Shown: positions 1 to 13,800 of the stretch, piece by piece
Position numbering within the stretch: the first letter of the stretch is position 1
Layout of the letters: every line of letters begins with the position of its first letter
DNA from: Styela clava
Lineage: Eukaryota > Chordata > Ascidiacea > Stolidobranchia > Styelidae
Assembly (NCBI RefSeq): GCF_964204865.1
Contig: NC_135263.1
Span: forward strand, 19,389,426 to 19,453,425
Length of the DNA stretch: 64,000 bases
Direction of reading: 5' to 3'
Notes under the pieces: generated by a model
Seen by the model: the letters and a program-made list of their open reading frames with translations, nothing else
What the model was told of the DNA's origin: nothing
The model's database searches: none
Program-made: the position numbers and the translations under genes

Positions 1-1206
1 ACTGTCCTTTGGTAGAACCATTCTCCGTAGAACCTTTGCTTTACATTTATTTCCACGTCCTCTATGAGATAAGCGGAATCAAGCTACAGCCACTTACCAC
101 GGGGAAAAATCGTGTGATGCAAGGAATTAGTTTTCCAAATTCTTTTTTGATATTTCCTTTACGATAAAGGATGGATAACCCCTTTAACAAAAATAGCAAC
201 TTTTATGAAAAACGAAAAGATAAATACGAGTGTCGTCCAGCTCTAACTACATTTTCGTTACCCAATTAATGATCCATTTTGATTTTGCATGTTTTTCCAT
301 TTGTTGTACAGACCGTTACTTTTTTTTTTGAACTTGGAATATAAACAATAATCAATCCAAATACTTTGTTACTGATTTTAGGCGGTATGTATGGCTGGTT
401 TCGATTTGTAAAATGCAATGTTTTTGTCAATTGGTCTACGGATGCTTCTGGTGTGCGAAATATAATGAGAACCGTTCCTATGAGTTCACAACGATTCCTC
501 AAATAAATCAAAAAAGCACATTTAAATTTTTGTTATATGCGATCCGCGAATTTAGGGATAAAATTTATCTCAGGTGTTTCATCATAGGACGAAAGTAGGC
601 CTACTGCTTCTATAATAAACATGGAATGTCCATGTTCCCAAGGTCACCAATTTGGGTGCCCTACGAGTCTACGACACCTATACGCCTTTATGGAGCTTTG
701 CACATTATCGATATACTTTGATTTTGTACGAGCACACTCATTGATTATTCTTACTAATGCCAAAAGTATTTGAACTCGCATTCAATCCGTTATTTGATAA
801 TCCTAAACTTTTTTGTAGCCTCATTTTCTTTCTGGCACATAACACCACGATGAATTTACGTCATTTAGTTAGTGTTAGACTATATCGCATGCACATATAT
901 AATATATTCTCTTATTCTACATAAGAGCAAACAATTTTGGCAAGTTCGTGATTTTAGCAAAATTTCGCAGCTGTGGTATGTCGAATCCATCACAACCTCG
1001 GAACTACGCAATTAAATCAAGAAGCGTAAAGATTTGCACACAGATATAATAAATAAAATATAATGGACGATGGTAACTATAATTATAACAATCTCAGTAA
1101 AATGCACTATCAACTGTTTTAAATTTTTAAACATAAAAATACCGATACTTGGATGAAAGGGCGAAATACCGTCAGCTTTGAAAAAATTCAACAATATGAC
1201 CCCTAG

Positions 1207-4200
1207 TTATTTACAACAACCGGATGTCCATACTTCTTTATTAGATTGTTCTTCTAAGTGAAATTTTCGGCTATTTGTTCCTGTACCAGTAATTCCATTT
1301 TTGGGAAATAAATTTGCTCCACTTTTTGCTAATATTGTCTTTATGTAAATATCTTCAATAAGTGATGTGAAAGCGGCCTCGACATTTGTGCATTCTAAGG
1401 CAGAAACTTCAATATACCTCAAATCATTTTTTTCTGCAAATGCTTTTCCGCTTTCTATTGTAACTTTTCTTGCCCGTTTTAAGTCGATTTTATTGGCGAT
1501 AAGAACTACCTGCAAAAAGTTAATTAATAAAAAATAATTAAAAAAAATTAATACACATTTATATCACGAGCATGCGACACTGATAAAGTTTTGATAAAGT
1601 TTTCGACACTAATTGGTTTTATGAGCCTTCCCTCAAAAACTAAAACACAGTGTGATAAGAACAGTTTTATACTATATTTATATTTTTATTTTATATGTTT
1701 AATAATATGTCATAATCAAACATATAAAGCAAACTTTTATGCAAAGTTTTGCTAGTTTTAGTTTCAATTTCTCACCTGACATGAGGGTAATGTATATGCT
1801 TTGATTTCAGACAACCAGTGAGCTAAATTGTCATGTGAGCGAGGATTTGTGACATCATAAACAAGTAAAACTCCTATTGCCCCTCTATAATATGCCGACG
1901 CCAACGCCCTATATCTTTCTTCGCCGGCCGTATCCCATATCTGTGAACAAATCCACCGACCTGTGAGATAAAAATAGCAAATAGGGGAGTATGCTATATG
2001 TAAATGAATCAAAAGTTCAGTTTATCGGTAAAGAATATATATATAAAAGGATGCTTTCCTTTACGTGAGGACAAAAATTGTTTCGAGTCCCGTGTAACTG
2101 GCATATACGTAGGTTGGTCGACGTAACCGCTGATCGGTTACGGTTTCTTCCTCCGCCAAGTCCATGCTTCCGGAAAAAATAACTAACTAATCCCATACCC
2201 GACATAGAATTGTAACAGGACAAGAGGCCGTGGTTCGCCATATGGTTAAGCCGCTTTATCGGCTTTCCTTTCCCCCGGGATAAATATGTAAATTCTATCC
2301 CATCCTATCCTATACTGATTTAACAATTATATATCTAATCCAGTGGTTCTCAAATTTTTTTGGCCGCACCCCATTTTAGAATTTGTCAAGACTCCCGCCC
2401 CACCTCAAAAATAACTAGCTAACAATAAGCTACAAATAACATATATTTATAGTAAGGCGAAAGGATGTTTTGTTTAAAAAACGCGATAAAAATACGTGGA
2501 TAGAATGTAAATAATGAAATAAATGGAAAGTTTTGAAATACAAATATCCAATATAAGGCGGCGAGATGAAATCTAACGATTTTTTTTTAATTAGCTTCAC
2601 GCCCCTCAAAAAATTGTCTACGCCCGCCATGTGGGGCGCGCACCACCGAACCACTGATATATTCTATATATATATATATATATAGTTTTCAAGGTTTCAG
2701 AACTCCAGTGTAATCCTGAAACAATTTTCCGATCAGTAAATATGGCGAAAGTTACTGGATGTAGCAAAAACAAAGAATATAAATTACTTTCATAGTATAT
2801 ATTTGCATTTTCAAAAACTTCAATTTTTGCTGGAAATTGTCTGTAATAATAGCTATTGGTTTAAATTAATTTCATATGAGCATATCCGTGAATGTTGGCT
2901 TAGGAATGTGGACAATATCATTGTTGTAACTAATACATTACTAATGATATGATCTAAACCTAAAGTATTGGTAACACTCCCACGGTGGTTCACTATTGAA
3001 ACTAAAGGCATTGATTTGATATTGAACACACGATTAGACATGCAAGTAAAATTGAATAAATGAGTATGTACTTGAATGGCTGCACATGCATTTGGCAATA
3101 TTTATCTAAAAAGAGGTAAAACGTGCAAAATGAGGTAAAATCAGTACATTAGATAATTTGAATATACAGCGAATGTATTACATTTTTAGTAAATGCAATG
3201 CAACTCCGTTAGAATCTCAACCCTTATTATAGGCTACCGTGTTTCCCCGAAAATAAGACTGGGTCTCATTTCAATTCCGAAAAACAACACTATGGCTTAT
3301 TTTCGGGGGATGTCTTATATTTTCATTTATCAAAATTTCAAAAACAAAATTACGAAGTAGAGAATTATGAAATAGAGAATTTTCAAATATATATCTATAC
3401 AAAATATGAAAACCGATATCCATTTACTTATAAATAACATGTTTTTATTCAAAATATAACTGCAAAACATAGATTTTCAATCATTTAAAACGTGTAGGAG
3501 ACATTTGGTACTTCCGAAGTATGTGAACCAAGATGGCGGACATCGGAAAGTAGTATGTGTACCAGATTAGGCTTAGGCCATAATCCCAGGTACAAATAGG
3601 AGTCACTTGGCTAGCCCCCGAACTCGTAATAGAACTAAAATAAGTAAAATTGGAATAAAATTATGGCCTAACCTAACCTGGTACACATACTACGTTCCGG
3701 TGTCCGCCATCTTGGTTCACATCCTTCGGGAGTACCTTATTTTAAGAATAGGGCTCATATTCAAATCATTTTCAAAATTCTGACTAGGTCTTATTTTCAG
3801 GGTAGGTCTTATTTTCGGGGAAACACGGTAAATGTATTTCTGGTATAAAATAAACGTCCCGTATCTTTCGATTGTATGTCAATTAACATCGTCAACGCGT
3901 GTCAAATTGATATATATATATATAATTGGATATTGTAGACTGTTTATCTTGTGCGGATCCAAAGAAAATCTTAAATTGAAGACGGGAGACTCAGCGAGAT
4001 AGTGAACTTGACATAACATGTTCTTGTTGTGAATAATATTTAAAATTGCATTTGCCCGTTATTGAATGAATAAATAATGTGAAACTTACCTTCGACATTG
4101 ATAGTCTTAGTTGCAAATTCTACACCGATCGTCTGACGACTGTTCGCACTAAATTCACTTCTTGTAAACCTGGCGACCAACTGACTCTTGCCAACACCAG

Positions 4201-4286
4201 AATCTCCAACGATAACAATTTTAACCAGATAATCGTAATCGACGAATGTATAGTGGGGTCTTACAGAATGAGTAGGGGATCTTTTC
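1207..4286 (-). CDS. Rab GTPase, Rab11-related (5' end not found)
   Basis: Small GTPase of vesicle traffic, closest by eye to the Rab11/Rab25 group. Coding exons read on the minus strand are about 4286-4090, 1960-1776 and 1509-1207. Junctions are GT-AG, and the phases agree (1, then 0). Exon one carries the P-loop GDSGVGKS and the switch I segment [10 protein letters not shown]. Exon two carries [12 protein letters not shown] (switch II). Exon three carries NKIDLKR and EVSAL (guanine-binding motifs) and ends in CCK, so a double cysteine for prenylation lies next to the last residue. The three motif blocks are complete, so the G domain looks functional. No in-frame ATG precedes the P-loop in the first exon. 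An acceptor-like tract ending at 4287 suggests that the start lies in an upstream exon I could not identify. The 2.1-kb intron 1961-4089 holds a SINE, a hAT MITE and a nested MITE. Rab assignment is firm; the subfamily is inferred. Confidence 0.88.
2108..2316 (+). repeat. 5'-truncated copy of tRNA-derived SINE
   Basis: This stretch matches the body and tail of the full SINE at 35810-36160. It shares the gtaaccgctgatcggttacgg block, the ccaagtccatgcttccg block, the ccgtggttcgccatatgg block and a tail of ATCCT units. The tRNA-like head is missing. It lies in the large Rab intron, in the opposite orientation to the Rab gene. Confidence 0.8.
2341..2656. mobile_element. hAT-type MITE, 316 bp
   Basis: The ends are CAGTGGTTCTCAAA and its imperfect inverse CGAACCACTG. 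The CAGTGGTTCTCAA start is typical of nonautonomous hAT elements. The flanking 8-mers atctaatc and atatattc agree at six of eight positions, consistent with a decayed 8-bp target duplication. No coding content is seen. It sits in the long Rab intron. Confidence 0.75.
3236..3830. mobile_element. Full-length TACCGTGTTTCCCCGAAAAT element, host of a nested MITE
   Basis: The ends are perfect inverted repeats of about 25 bp: taccgtgtttccccgaaaat at the left and attttcggggaaacacggta at the right. Internal sequence matches the copies at 37555 and 63811. A second hairpin element (3507-3736) is inserted inside it, as shown by the uninterrupted copy at the window's right edge. No transposase is encoded. 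The superfamily is not certain. Confidence 0.85.
3507..3736. mobile_element. Hairpin MITE family B, copy 1 (nested)
   Basis: About 230 bp, starting GGTACTTCCGAAGTATGTG and ending in the near inverse ATCCTTCGGGAGTACC. The arms contain an aaccaagatggcggacatcgg block and its inverse near the other end. It interrupts the surrounding 3236-3830 element. It belongs to the same superfamily as the copies at 17223 and 30734. Confidence 0.82.
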
Positions 4287-5093
4287 CTATGTACAAAAAC
4301 AAGTAAAAGATTTTGCAACACAGCGGACACCGAATCATTGAGACTTTAATCTGGTATGGTGTCATGAAGACTTGAGTATCATCTTGGATAAACTCATATT
4401 ATTGTAATTAGAATACGATCTGATCTGGAATCTGTGTCATCTAATGCAGTGGTTCTTAGAGTGGGCAATATCGCCCATGGGGGCGAAAATGATAAAACAT
4501 GGGGTGAACAATTTGGAGGGGGCGATTGTGCATTCTCGAAAAGTCAAATATGGTTAAAATCGCCGAATATTTTCTTAAGCTTGACGTGAGTATTTGGGCC
4601 AGTATTATATCGGTAAACTATATTTTCGCATTTTCGCGAATTCTCCCTATCTAACAAGTATTCTCTCGGACATGTGCCAGAGGGCGTCGATAGAGAGGTT
4701 TCCTCTTCCTTTGGCGTAAGTGTGAAAAATTCATTATTATTATGCGATCATCTGGGATGAGGCCATAAATACAACCTAGGGATTGAATACGCACATTCAA
4801 TTTTAAATGGAAAACAAGGAAGTGAATATATATTATGAATAAGAAGCGGTGTCATATTATATATTGGTATATGTAAAATATATATAAAACGGAAAAACCA
4901 TAAATTTTGTTTCAGGAGTGCCGCGACTGATTAAAAACTCTATTTTAGATGTGGTTAAATCGCAGAATTTTGGAATTTTTGATCGGAAACTATACCGTAG
5001 TCACCTGAAGTTGTTCCATCCCATTATTAAATTGCCGCCGTGTCGCATACGACTTCTTTCCTTGGTGATTGTGATGACGATATGAATAGGGTT

Positions 5094-5571
5094 ACCATAT
5101 TTTTGTGACTTCAAATCGGGACGCCTCGACAACGACCCCTTAGCTGTGATTTTACAACTTCACATTTTCCGATTTTACTACATAGGCCTACATTCCTACA
5201 TTTAATGCTGTCTCGACTGTTTTTATTGACCATATTGCTATCGGAATTTCATGCGCATATTCACTGTCAAAATATATATAGGGTTCAGTTCGAAAAATAG
5301 GAAGGAATTTACGTTAACGATACCGGTACAAATAATTCGACTAATTAGTATTGGTTTTACATGCGATACGTCTGTCATCAATGCGAATCAGCGGGAAACG
5401 AACGCATTCACCTTCAGTAAGTAGGCTAGCGCTGCGCTACACAGAAACAATAGTATCGAGAACGTGTTTGTGTATTGTGCTGGAAAAGCGGTACTTTTGT
5501 CTGACTTATCGGGACGGCGGGACAAAACGCTGGAAAGCGGGACTGTCCCGCCTAAAGCGGGACGTATGGTA
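5094..5571. mobile_element. Probable nonautonomous DNA element with CGGGAC-rich ends
   Basis: The left end ggttaccatatttttgtgac and the right end gcgggacgtatggtag are imperfect inverted partners (ttaccata against tatggta). Several cgggac and tcccgc runs lie near both ends. There is no reading frame of interest. I recognise the pattern as transposon-like but cannot name the family. Confidence 0.45.
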
Positions 5572-7535
5572 GATATAAAACTAATCAATGTAGTAATGTA
5601 AAATTTTATCGTCGACCTTGAAGTTTTGCTAACGGCGATATCTTGAAAATAATCATGAGCGGCTCAAATTTAACAAATTACAAGATCGCAAATAGGCGAA
5701 TCAATTCTAATTGGAAACTATATATACCGTATTTTTTTATGTAGCCTACTGCAGATTGCAGTGTTACAAAGCAATAACGCTTTTGTTTTATTGTAAGTAG
5801 GCACAACGGCGAGTTACATTACCAAATCCTTGTTAATACTCCTATCGGCCATGGACTGGCTATTCATCGCTGAAAAAAATCGGCAATTTTAACCTATGGC
5901 ATAATCGCGAGCAAGGAATGTTTCGATCGGATTTTCCGTTACCGATTTTAAATACAAAATAAAATTTACTGAATATATAGTTTAGAGGGAGTTATCTGGC
6001 ATTTTGACGAAGTATATATATATAATAACTGTTGGTTCTTACGTTTCTAACATCTTATTTGGTAGAAACGGGGTCATCAAATGGAAGAATGATGATTTGG
6101 GATTTTCAAATATATATATATTAAGAAATCTTGTTGAAACCCATCCATTTTATAAAAACGTCATGCACCATAACATAAAAAGGACTGTAGGGAGGCGACG
6201 GTACAAAACGTTTGCAAACCACTCATCTAATGGACACCTAATTGACTTAGTCTTAGACATTGCCAATATTTACTAAAACTTACGGAACATACTATTACTG
6301 CCCTCAGTAAGGCGTTGTGCTCACCTTAAATCCTGATTTGCCATAGTTGGAGAATTGGACAAGATCCGTTCGGTAACTAAATCATAATTTAATTTAAATA
6401 ATAAAAAACAAATATAAATGCGGTAATTCCGAGTGCTGATAAAAATAGGAAACATTTCATTTTATCAACGTATATATTTTAAACCAGAAATACCTCCCCC
6501 ATGTGTAGGGTAATAGGTTAACAGTACGAAAAATTCGAAAGAGTAAATCGGAAGCTAGAGATAGAGCTTAATAACATCACACTGCCTGCTTGAAATCATA
6601 CATATTTCCTGATAACGGTACATGACATTGTGTTTATTTCAAACAGCGGAAATCACCTCCTTACTCGACCTAAGTTACTCAGTAGAACAAGTTCAGGGAT
6701 AACAAGGTATTTCGGCAAGAAATTCAATAAAACTTGAAGCACAATGATTCGTTTTTCTCAAAATAATAAAATTAAACGCTCATTAAGGCACAAGCTAACT
6801 GCCAAAGCAGGTCAGCTTCGACCCAATGAACAAAAATTGGGCTACTCCAATGATTAAAGTCTTATTTTTTTAAACATTTTGTTGTCGAATAACATTATCA
6901 GTCATCTAATAGATTGATTAAATCATCGATAGTCATGCATGCAAGTGAACTTCTAAACACGAGAATGATATCAAATCATTTCTATTAGTACTGAAATAAT
7001 ACGAACGCAATACAGAACACCGCAAATCCAATCGCTTGCAACAACTAATTCTCCACCAAATCTGTAAACTGTTTCTAGCCAATTTATCACAAAATTTACA
7101 AACACTATACACGAAGGCAATTATTCAAAAAATGGTTAAAGAACAAGCCTGCATATAATTAAAACAAGAAAGAGACGAATTCCCCTTCACTCTACATACT
7201 CGTAGAGATCTTAAATCATTCACGGCCCATCTCAGGCAAAGAGAAATTTACTAAGTACTAGTTCAATACTAAGTACCTGCTCAATACTACCATATTTTCT
7301 CTTCTTAAACCTGTATGATAAATTATTGATAGCGCTCAAAATAAAGATGTATGCTGAAAAATATACCATGAAATACGTAGGTAAACATTCATCTCTCTTC
7401 AATGTCGACTAACTCTATATGTGATGTCACCACTTCCTGTTTCCTGCGCTGAGTTGTATCCTCTGCAAATATATTATCATCGATACCAAGAAAGCAGTAT
7501 TGCAAATCTGATATTCATGAGCAGAATTTGTAAAA

Positions 7536-7541
7536 TTTATT
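7536..7541 (-). terminator. Candidate poly(A) signal for TRMT44
   Basis: The plus strand reads tttatt, i.e. AATAAA on the minus strand, about 285 nt past the TRMT44 stop. It is a common hexamer in AT-rich DNA, so this is only a candidate. Confidence 0.3.
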
Positions 7542-7824
7542 GAATGTAATTATGACAAGATATTCTGATAGTATTTTTACGGTACTAGTGGAATGGTTTC
7601 CGAGCAAGAATTCTGTCAATGTCGTGAACGGAGGCAGTTGGTTCAGACAAAACAAATTAAACTCCTACATCTGATAAGAAGAGCAATTAAAAGGTTAACT
7701 ACAGCAAGAAATAAATAATATCAGTTTACTTAAAATTTTACATTAATTTCCAGGAACGATAAATCAGAGTAGTTTCATATAAAAAATACTTTCGCTTGAA
7801 AACAGTATTTCACAACTTTTTTTT

Positions 7825-10800
7825 TCAAGAAACATGTAGAAAAGGGCAAATGTGTTCACTTCTTGGGCAACCATCTGGGTGAGAAAAATAAAACCAGCAT
7901 GGTTTAGTCTTTCTTGAATGCATTTGAATTTTAGATTTCTTCTTATTAGCACAGGTATTTTGCAAATTACTCCAATCTCTTATCTGCACCTTTCCTTGGT
8001 AAACTTCAAAAATCTGAAAAATGATCAGAAAAAAACTTTGGTACAAAAAAGTTCATCGGCAAAAAACTTCTGGAAATCTACCACTACACAGCGAGTTCGA
8101 CATATATATCAGAACACTTCCAAAAATACAGTTTTCAAACACATCAAAAAATAATGTAGTTATGTAATGTGTAAAAATCGACTTCAATACCATGTTAGAC
8201 AATTCAGTTTGCTCGAAAATACAGACACATATTTAACAACTCGATAATTGTTATGCATATAGTAAAAACTTACCAAAAAGCATAGTCTGATATTAGCAAT
8301 TCAGACATCAAAAGCCCAAAAATATCCTGAATAAATGAGTTGGATTTCACTCAAAACCACAAACCTGATGATGATTTTTCAGCAAAGTCTTTAAACCTCC
8401 GCATTCATTTTTCATTAAATCTTTGATATGAGTAGGAAGCAGTAATATTGCATCTTCAAGCAAAATGCTTCCTCCACGATTCCAATCTGTTGTAATAATG
8501 AACACAAATATAGACTCAATCTCCCTAATCTTCAATGTGAGCAAAACTAGATATTGGCAGCTTAAAGGACATTTGGGGGCGCTCCAGAAGTGTGAGTACC
8601 AATATGGAGGTAACAAATTTTGTTCGTCTACTTCACATCAAGTTGTGTAAAGGGACTGAGGGGGTATATTCACTTAGCTAACACAGATAGTCCCCGAAAT
8701 CATAATAGAACTAAAATAAGGAAAATCGGAATAGAATTATGACCCAACTCTAATCTGGTACACACACTACGGAAGTACCCATTTAGTGAAGGTAATGGCA
8801 ACCCCAATATATTCTGCCAAGTTTGAATAATGAGATGTCTTCAAAAAGGAATCGGATAGAGATCCCATATATAGATGATTTCATCTATGACACGAACATA
8901 CCACAACACTAGAAGAAGGATATTTGCTTTGCAAGTTTTCATAATTAGTCTGTGATCGTGTAGTCAATCAGTTCAGTGATTTGTATTTGTGACATATCAC
9001 ATAAAATAACTAGTCAAGTTTGAGGATAATTGATAACAATATAATGTGCCAAATTAAGAATGACATGAAGACTGAAGAATATTTTGTGACAAGCCAAATG
9101 CTCCGATATTCATCTGACCTTTCACTATTCCGTCAATATTAATTTTCAAGATGTTCGAAATACTGAGTATGTTATTTGTAATGATGGAAACAATAGATTC
9201 TTGAATGCATCTTTCCAATTTTGTACAATTCCGTACCCTCTCGATCTTGTCTCTGGGCACAAATTCTGACGATGTGGTAACTAAATAAAAAATAGTTAAT
9301 GAAGTGAATAAATATAAACACATTGTATTTTATCAAAACTCATAAATGACAGTTTACAGTTAAACTTGAAGCATCAAAAAAATGAAGTTTTCAATCTAGG
9401 ATTAACTTGTATTGTTTCAAAATTATTTAATTTGCACGAAAAAGAAGGAAACTAAGTCCATTTTTAAATACTTAAAGCAAGGTGCTGAGTACTTAACTAA
9501 GAGAGGAAAATAGAGTACTGCTCTAAGAGTTGAAAGCAACCACAAAACAACACAATTTAAAACAATTTTTTTGTAAAAATTTATTTTGAGAAAGGGCCGC
9601 TGAATAGGTTGTATTAATAAGATTTCAACTAGCAGTTTTATCATAACTATTAAATAAATGCGTAGTATATTACAATTTATTGGATGTGAAGAATGCCTGG
9701 TATCAATAAAATCTGATATATTTTTCAAAAATTCGCCATGTTTGTCCGCAGTGTGTGATTTTCTCATTCCAACTTGACAGACCTGCAAATAATAAGGCAT
9801 TGGTTTGTTTTCTTTTTGTATTATGCTATTAAGAAATTATAATAATTAAGAATGAGCATATAATTCGAAAAGAAAATATTATATCATTGAGGGAGGGCAT
9901 TGAGATACTGGCCCACTACAACAACATGAAATATTGTATACAGTGTTATGACAGCTGAATGAGCTTGTAGGTTGCACTAATTTCTCTTTGATGTTATTGA
10001 CATTAGGGCTATAAAAAAACAGAGTAATAGGAATTGAGGAAGCCATAAGGTAAATGCGTATTATTTGCACTGATTCCATTCAGAACGCGATTTGCACAAA
10101 TATAATGTCCATAAATAAGGCTTGATCCTACATCTGTCAAATTTGAACATAACGATTTGGTATACAGATTTTCTGGACTACAGAGGTAGCAGACCAGCTG
10201 TTTCTGACCAAGCAGGCTCGAGTGCAGAGAGAGAGAGATATGCTTATCAATGTTGCGCAATGCAATAAAAGACAAGGCTCAATTATGAAGTATTGAAATA
10301 TTAATAGTTAATACAATATTACTTGGGTTGAACAGAATTAAATCATAGATTTTATCGACATAAAAAGTGATTTGTGACTGTTTGATGGAATTATTCAGCA
10401 TCCAATGCATATTAAGGTTAAGTTCTATACCGATAGCACCATAAAAGCATGTTTTATTTTAAGTTCGCCTCCACTTTTGTTGATTGTAATAACAACAATG
10501 AAATACTTCAATGTAATGATAATAATAATGAAATAACGAAATATTCCACATTTGTTAGCGAAATGGATTTTCGTCTACTATCGCAACGCGCATTGTTGAT
10601 AAACGCATCTCCACCCTTGAGCCTGAATTGATCGAAACGTCTTTAAGCCCTAAAATTCTATTACAACTCTCATGTGATAAATCTGCAAACCCGTGCATCA
10701 GATTCAATGGTAGTAGAACATGATTGTCTGTGCATCACTCTAAAGATCTATAAACTTTCTATTTTACAATTTACAAGTGCATTCTAGTAGAAGCATATTC

Positions 10801-13800
10801 CTAATGACAGAATATTTATTTTAAACTTTTGTTGAAATTGAATTAAATTGAACAAAATTGCAACAAGCATGTTGCAAATTACAGTACATTATTATCAACT
10901 GGGTACGATCAAGTGTTTTGTGTGTCAAAATGGTTTCACAGGGCACTGAAATAAATCTTCCATAAAATGCAATCCCCCGAACTTTCCAAGTAATTACATT
11001 ACAATTTCTATATTTACCCTTTTTGTTGATGGAATTCTCATAACATCTGTGTCTACATGGAAGCCACAAATTTGTCCAATATTTTCAACAAATTTCAAAT
11101 AGTCATCATATTGCCCGGATGTTGATTGTGAACGTTTATATTTTGTAAAAAAGTCAAAGAAACAACATGGGAGAACCCAATATCTCACATTGTAGCCAGA
11201 TCTGGAAATAGGAAAATTTTATTTTCTTCCACATATTTTAGGAAAAGTCTTGTTATGAACAAGAACAAATCTCTCTTATTTAATTAAAGGATAGAAAACA
11301 TAAAAACTGAATAACAACGAAACTATCAACAAAAAAATACGCCAGATTAACCTAACTATCTTTGCTTCAAGGCAAAAAATCTGTGTTCATCACCATGCTC
11401 AGGTTATATGAAACCATTTGGTTCTTCCAAAAGCATAAGAAAAGGTGGCTTCTTGCCCTTGTTTGGAGCGATAGTATAAAACAAATATATTTGATAGAAA
11501 TTTTCTTTTAAATTTTAAAAAAGGGAAAAATATCTTCCTTGCCTTGCGGCCAATACAGGTATCCAAGGTGTCAGCTCGTCAGAATGATTTCCCAGTAACC
11601 AGTCATAATCAGAATACAATGTATCATTTGTTGGATCCACGACTCCTTCAACAAGATGGGTTGATGATGGAAAAACCTTCCATATGTTTCTTTGTCTCAA
11701 GTCTATGCCCCTTCCTGGATGCTACAAGTAAAATATTTTTCTGAAACATGAATTGCAAGATACAAAAGTGATATCTACAAGATAAAACTTATGCTGAATT
11801 AGAAATTTAAGTGAACAATGAATCTAAGATGTGAAAGCAAGTAGAAAAATATATTGATTTTTTGTGGCCACCATTGTGTGGCATTGCGTCAAAGGATAGA
11901 GAGGTAGTTTCCACCTCGTCAAGGATGCAATGACTGGAAAGATTTGTTCCTTTAAAACATACCGATTATATTTTCTGAAGGCTGACATTACCGGTAATAA
12001 TGATGTTGTTCAGACTGAATCCTTACTCTCTGCCAAATTGGCATCATGCTGTGATGGCCTATACATACATAAATATGGCTGAAATAGATTCAAAGATTAC
12101 ATCCAAACAAAAGCGCAGGAATTAAAACAAGAATTCCTAAACATTTGATCAGTCAAGTAGAAATGCACATACCCCTTCAGAGTTTAATATATGAACAAGG
12201 AGTCCATTGCCACATCCAAGGTCAACAAATGATTGTAATTTATCACAATTAGTTATATCTCGTTCTTTCTTCCACAGCAGTATGAGATAAGATGCAATAG
12301 CCACATCTTCGTAGATGTATTTCTGAGGATCAGTAACTTCTGACCATATCTAGAAATAAAGAGTTTAGTAGAGTTTTTCTCAAATGATAGACTTAAAAAC
12401 AGTCGAATAGTAAACAATTTTTAAAACTAAATATCATCTTGAATACTGAACTTGATATATTATACTAAATCGTCAACAATTTGAATTTTACATAAACACT
12501 TATACAGGATCTCCTAAACCACTATATTGATTCCATTGAAATTGATGAAAAAATATATGTTGAGCATTTTAATTTGAAATATACTAATTTTTTTCACGTA
12601 ATAAAAGGTGTATGTCATGCTTTTAAATTCAGCAGAAAAAATACAGTGAGGTCTCAACTCTCAATATAATTTTTAATTTTTTTATATAATTTCAATATAA
12701 TTTTAATTCTCTGTAATTTAACCCTTATCAATTCTCAATACTTCTGGATATTATTTAAGCTATTCCTTGGCAAAAGATGAAAGCTTGGGCTTAATAGAAT
12801 GCATCCATTTCCTTCAACGATCATCACTGATATACTGACAATAGTAATGCCTAAGTATTAGCACAGATGTAATTTAAACCATCTACATTTGAACATTTTT
12901 TGAAAAGGATTCTTTTCAATAACCAAGGTGTCTAAAAATATATTAATAATTCATGACAGGGACCATACACCATAAATATTTAAATTGGCAGTGATTACAA
13001 ATTGAAATACATTTCTAGTTTAATAGTTGGGTAGAAAGTAAATATTAACCTTCATTATATCATGCCCATACTTCCGCTTCAATTGTTGATACTTTTCAGC
13101 ATATTCCTCCTATAGATGTTAAGATACACAATTACGACTTAGTTTGATCATTATGAGGGTCCCACAGAGTTTGTTCCAGTTAAGACATCAACAATAGCAT
13201 GTAAATCCTCTTACAGAGTTTAAGAACGCACAGCAACAATAGCATTCAAATTCCTACAAACTTCTTTGTGCTGTCGGTGTAAATGAGGGTTTTTTAAAAT
13301 TTTAATTCTCAGTTTCGTTTTTAATGCGACTTGCAAGAAGGGAACTTGGCAGTCAATGCCGAACCAGAAAGATTTCAGTTATTCAAAAAAATATATCTTT
13401 CTTTCTGTTAGGCTTTCCATCTGAAGCCTTGTGCAGAACAGAAGCATTAAAACACAACTAGCATTGCATAGGTAACTCCATGCATCTAAGTAAGTTCTGC
13501 AATGGTAGTAAATCCAGATAACATATAATAAATGCTCACCTGAGGAATTAGTGATAAAGATGTTGGTAACAGCATTTTTTGCTTTCCATTCAAAGGGTAG
13601 GTAGCAGAAAATTTCTCATCAGTCCATTTTACTATGGATGTCAGCAGTTTATCCTTCACCCACTGTTCATTAGGACGACAACTTCTTTTTTTCGGATGAT
13701 TATCAAACAAATATTTTGTTGAATCAAAATTAACAGACTTGATTTGTATGGATCCGATTATTTTCTGGCATTTCTGTTCCTCAGATCCAGTGACTGGGCA

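Larger units (their letters stand above)
4331..7824. other. Spacer between Rab and TRMT44; element remnants only
   Basis: No convincing coding exon is seen. A hAT-like left end (cagtggttcttagagtgggc) starts at 4446 without a clear partner. From 5094 to 5571 there is an element with gggttaccatat at one end and cgggacgtatggtag at the other, with repeated cgggac motifs inside. An unrecognised 5' exon of the Rab gene could lie here. The remainder is AT-rich and featureless to me. Confidence 0.5.
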
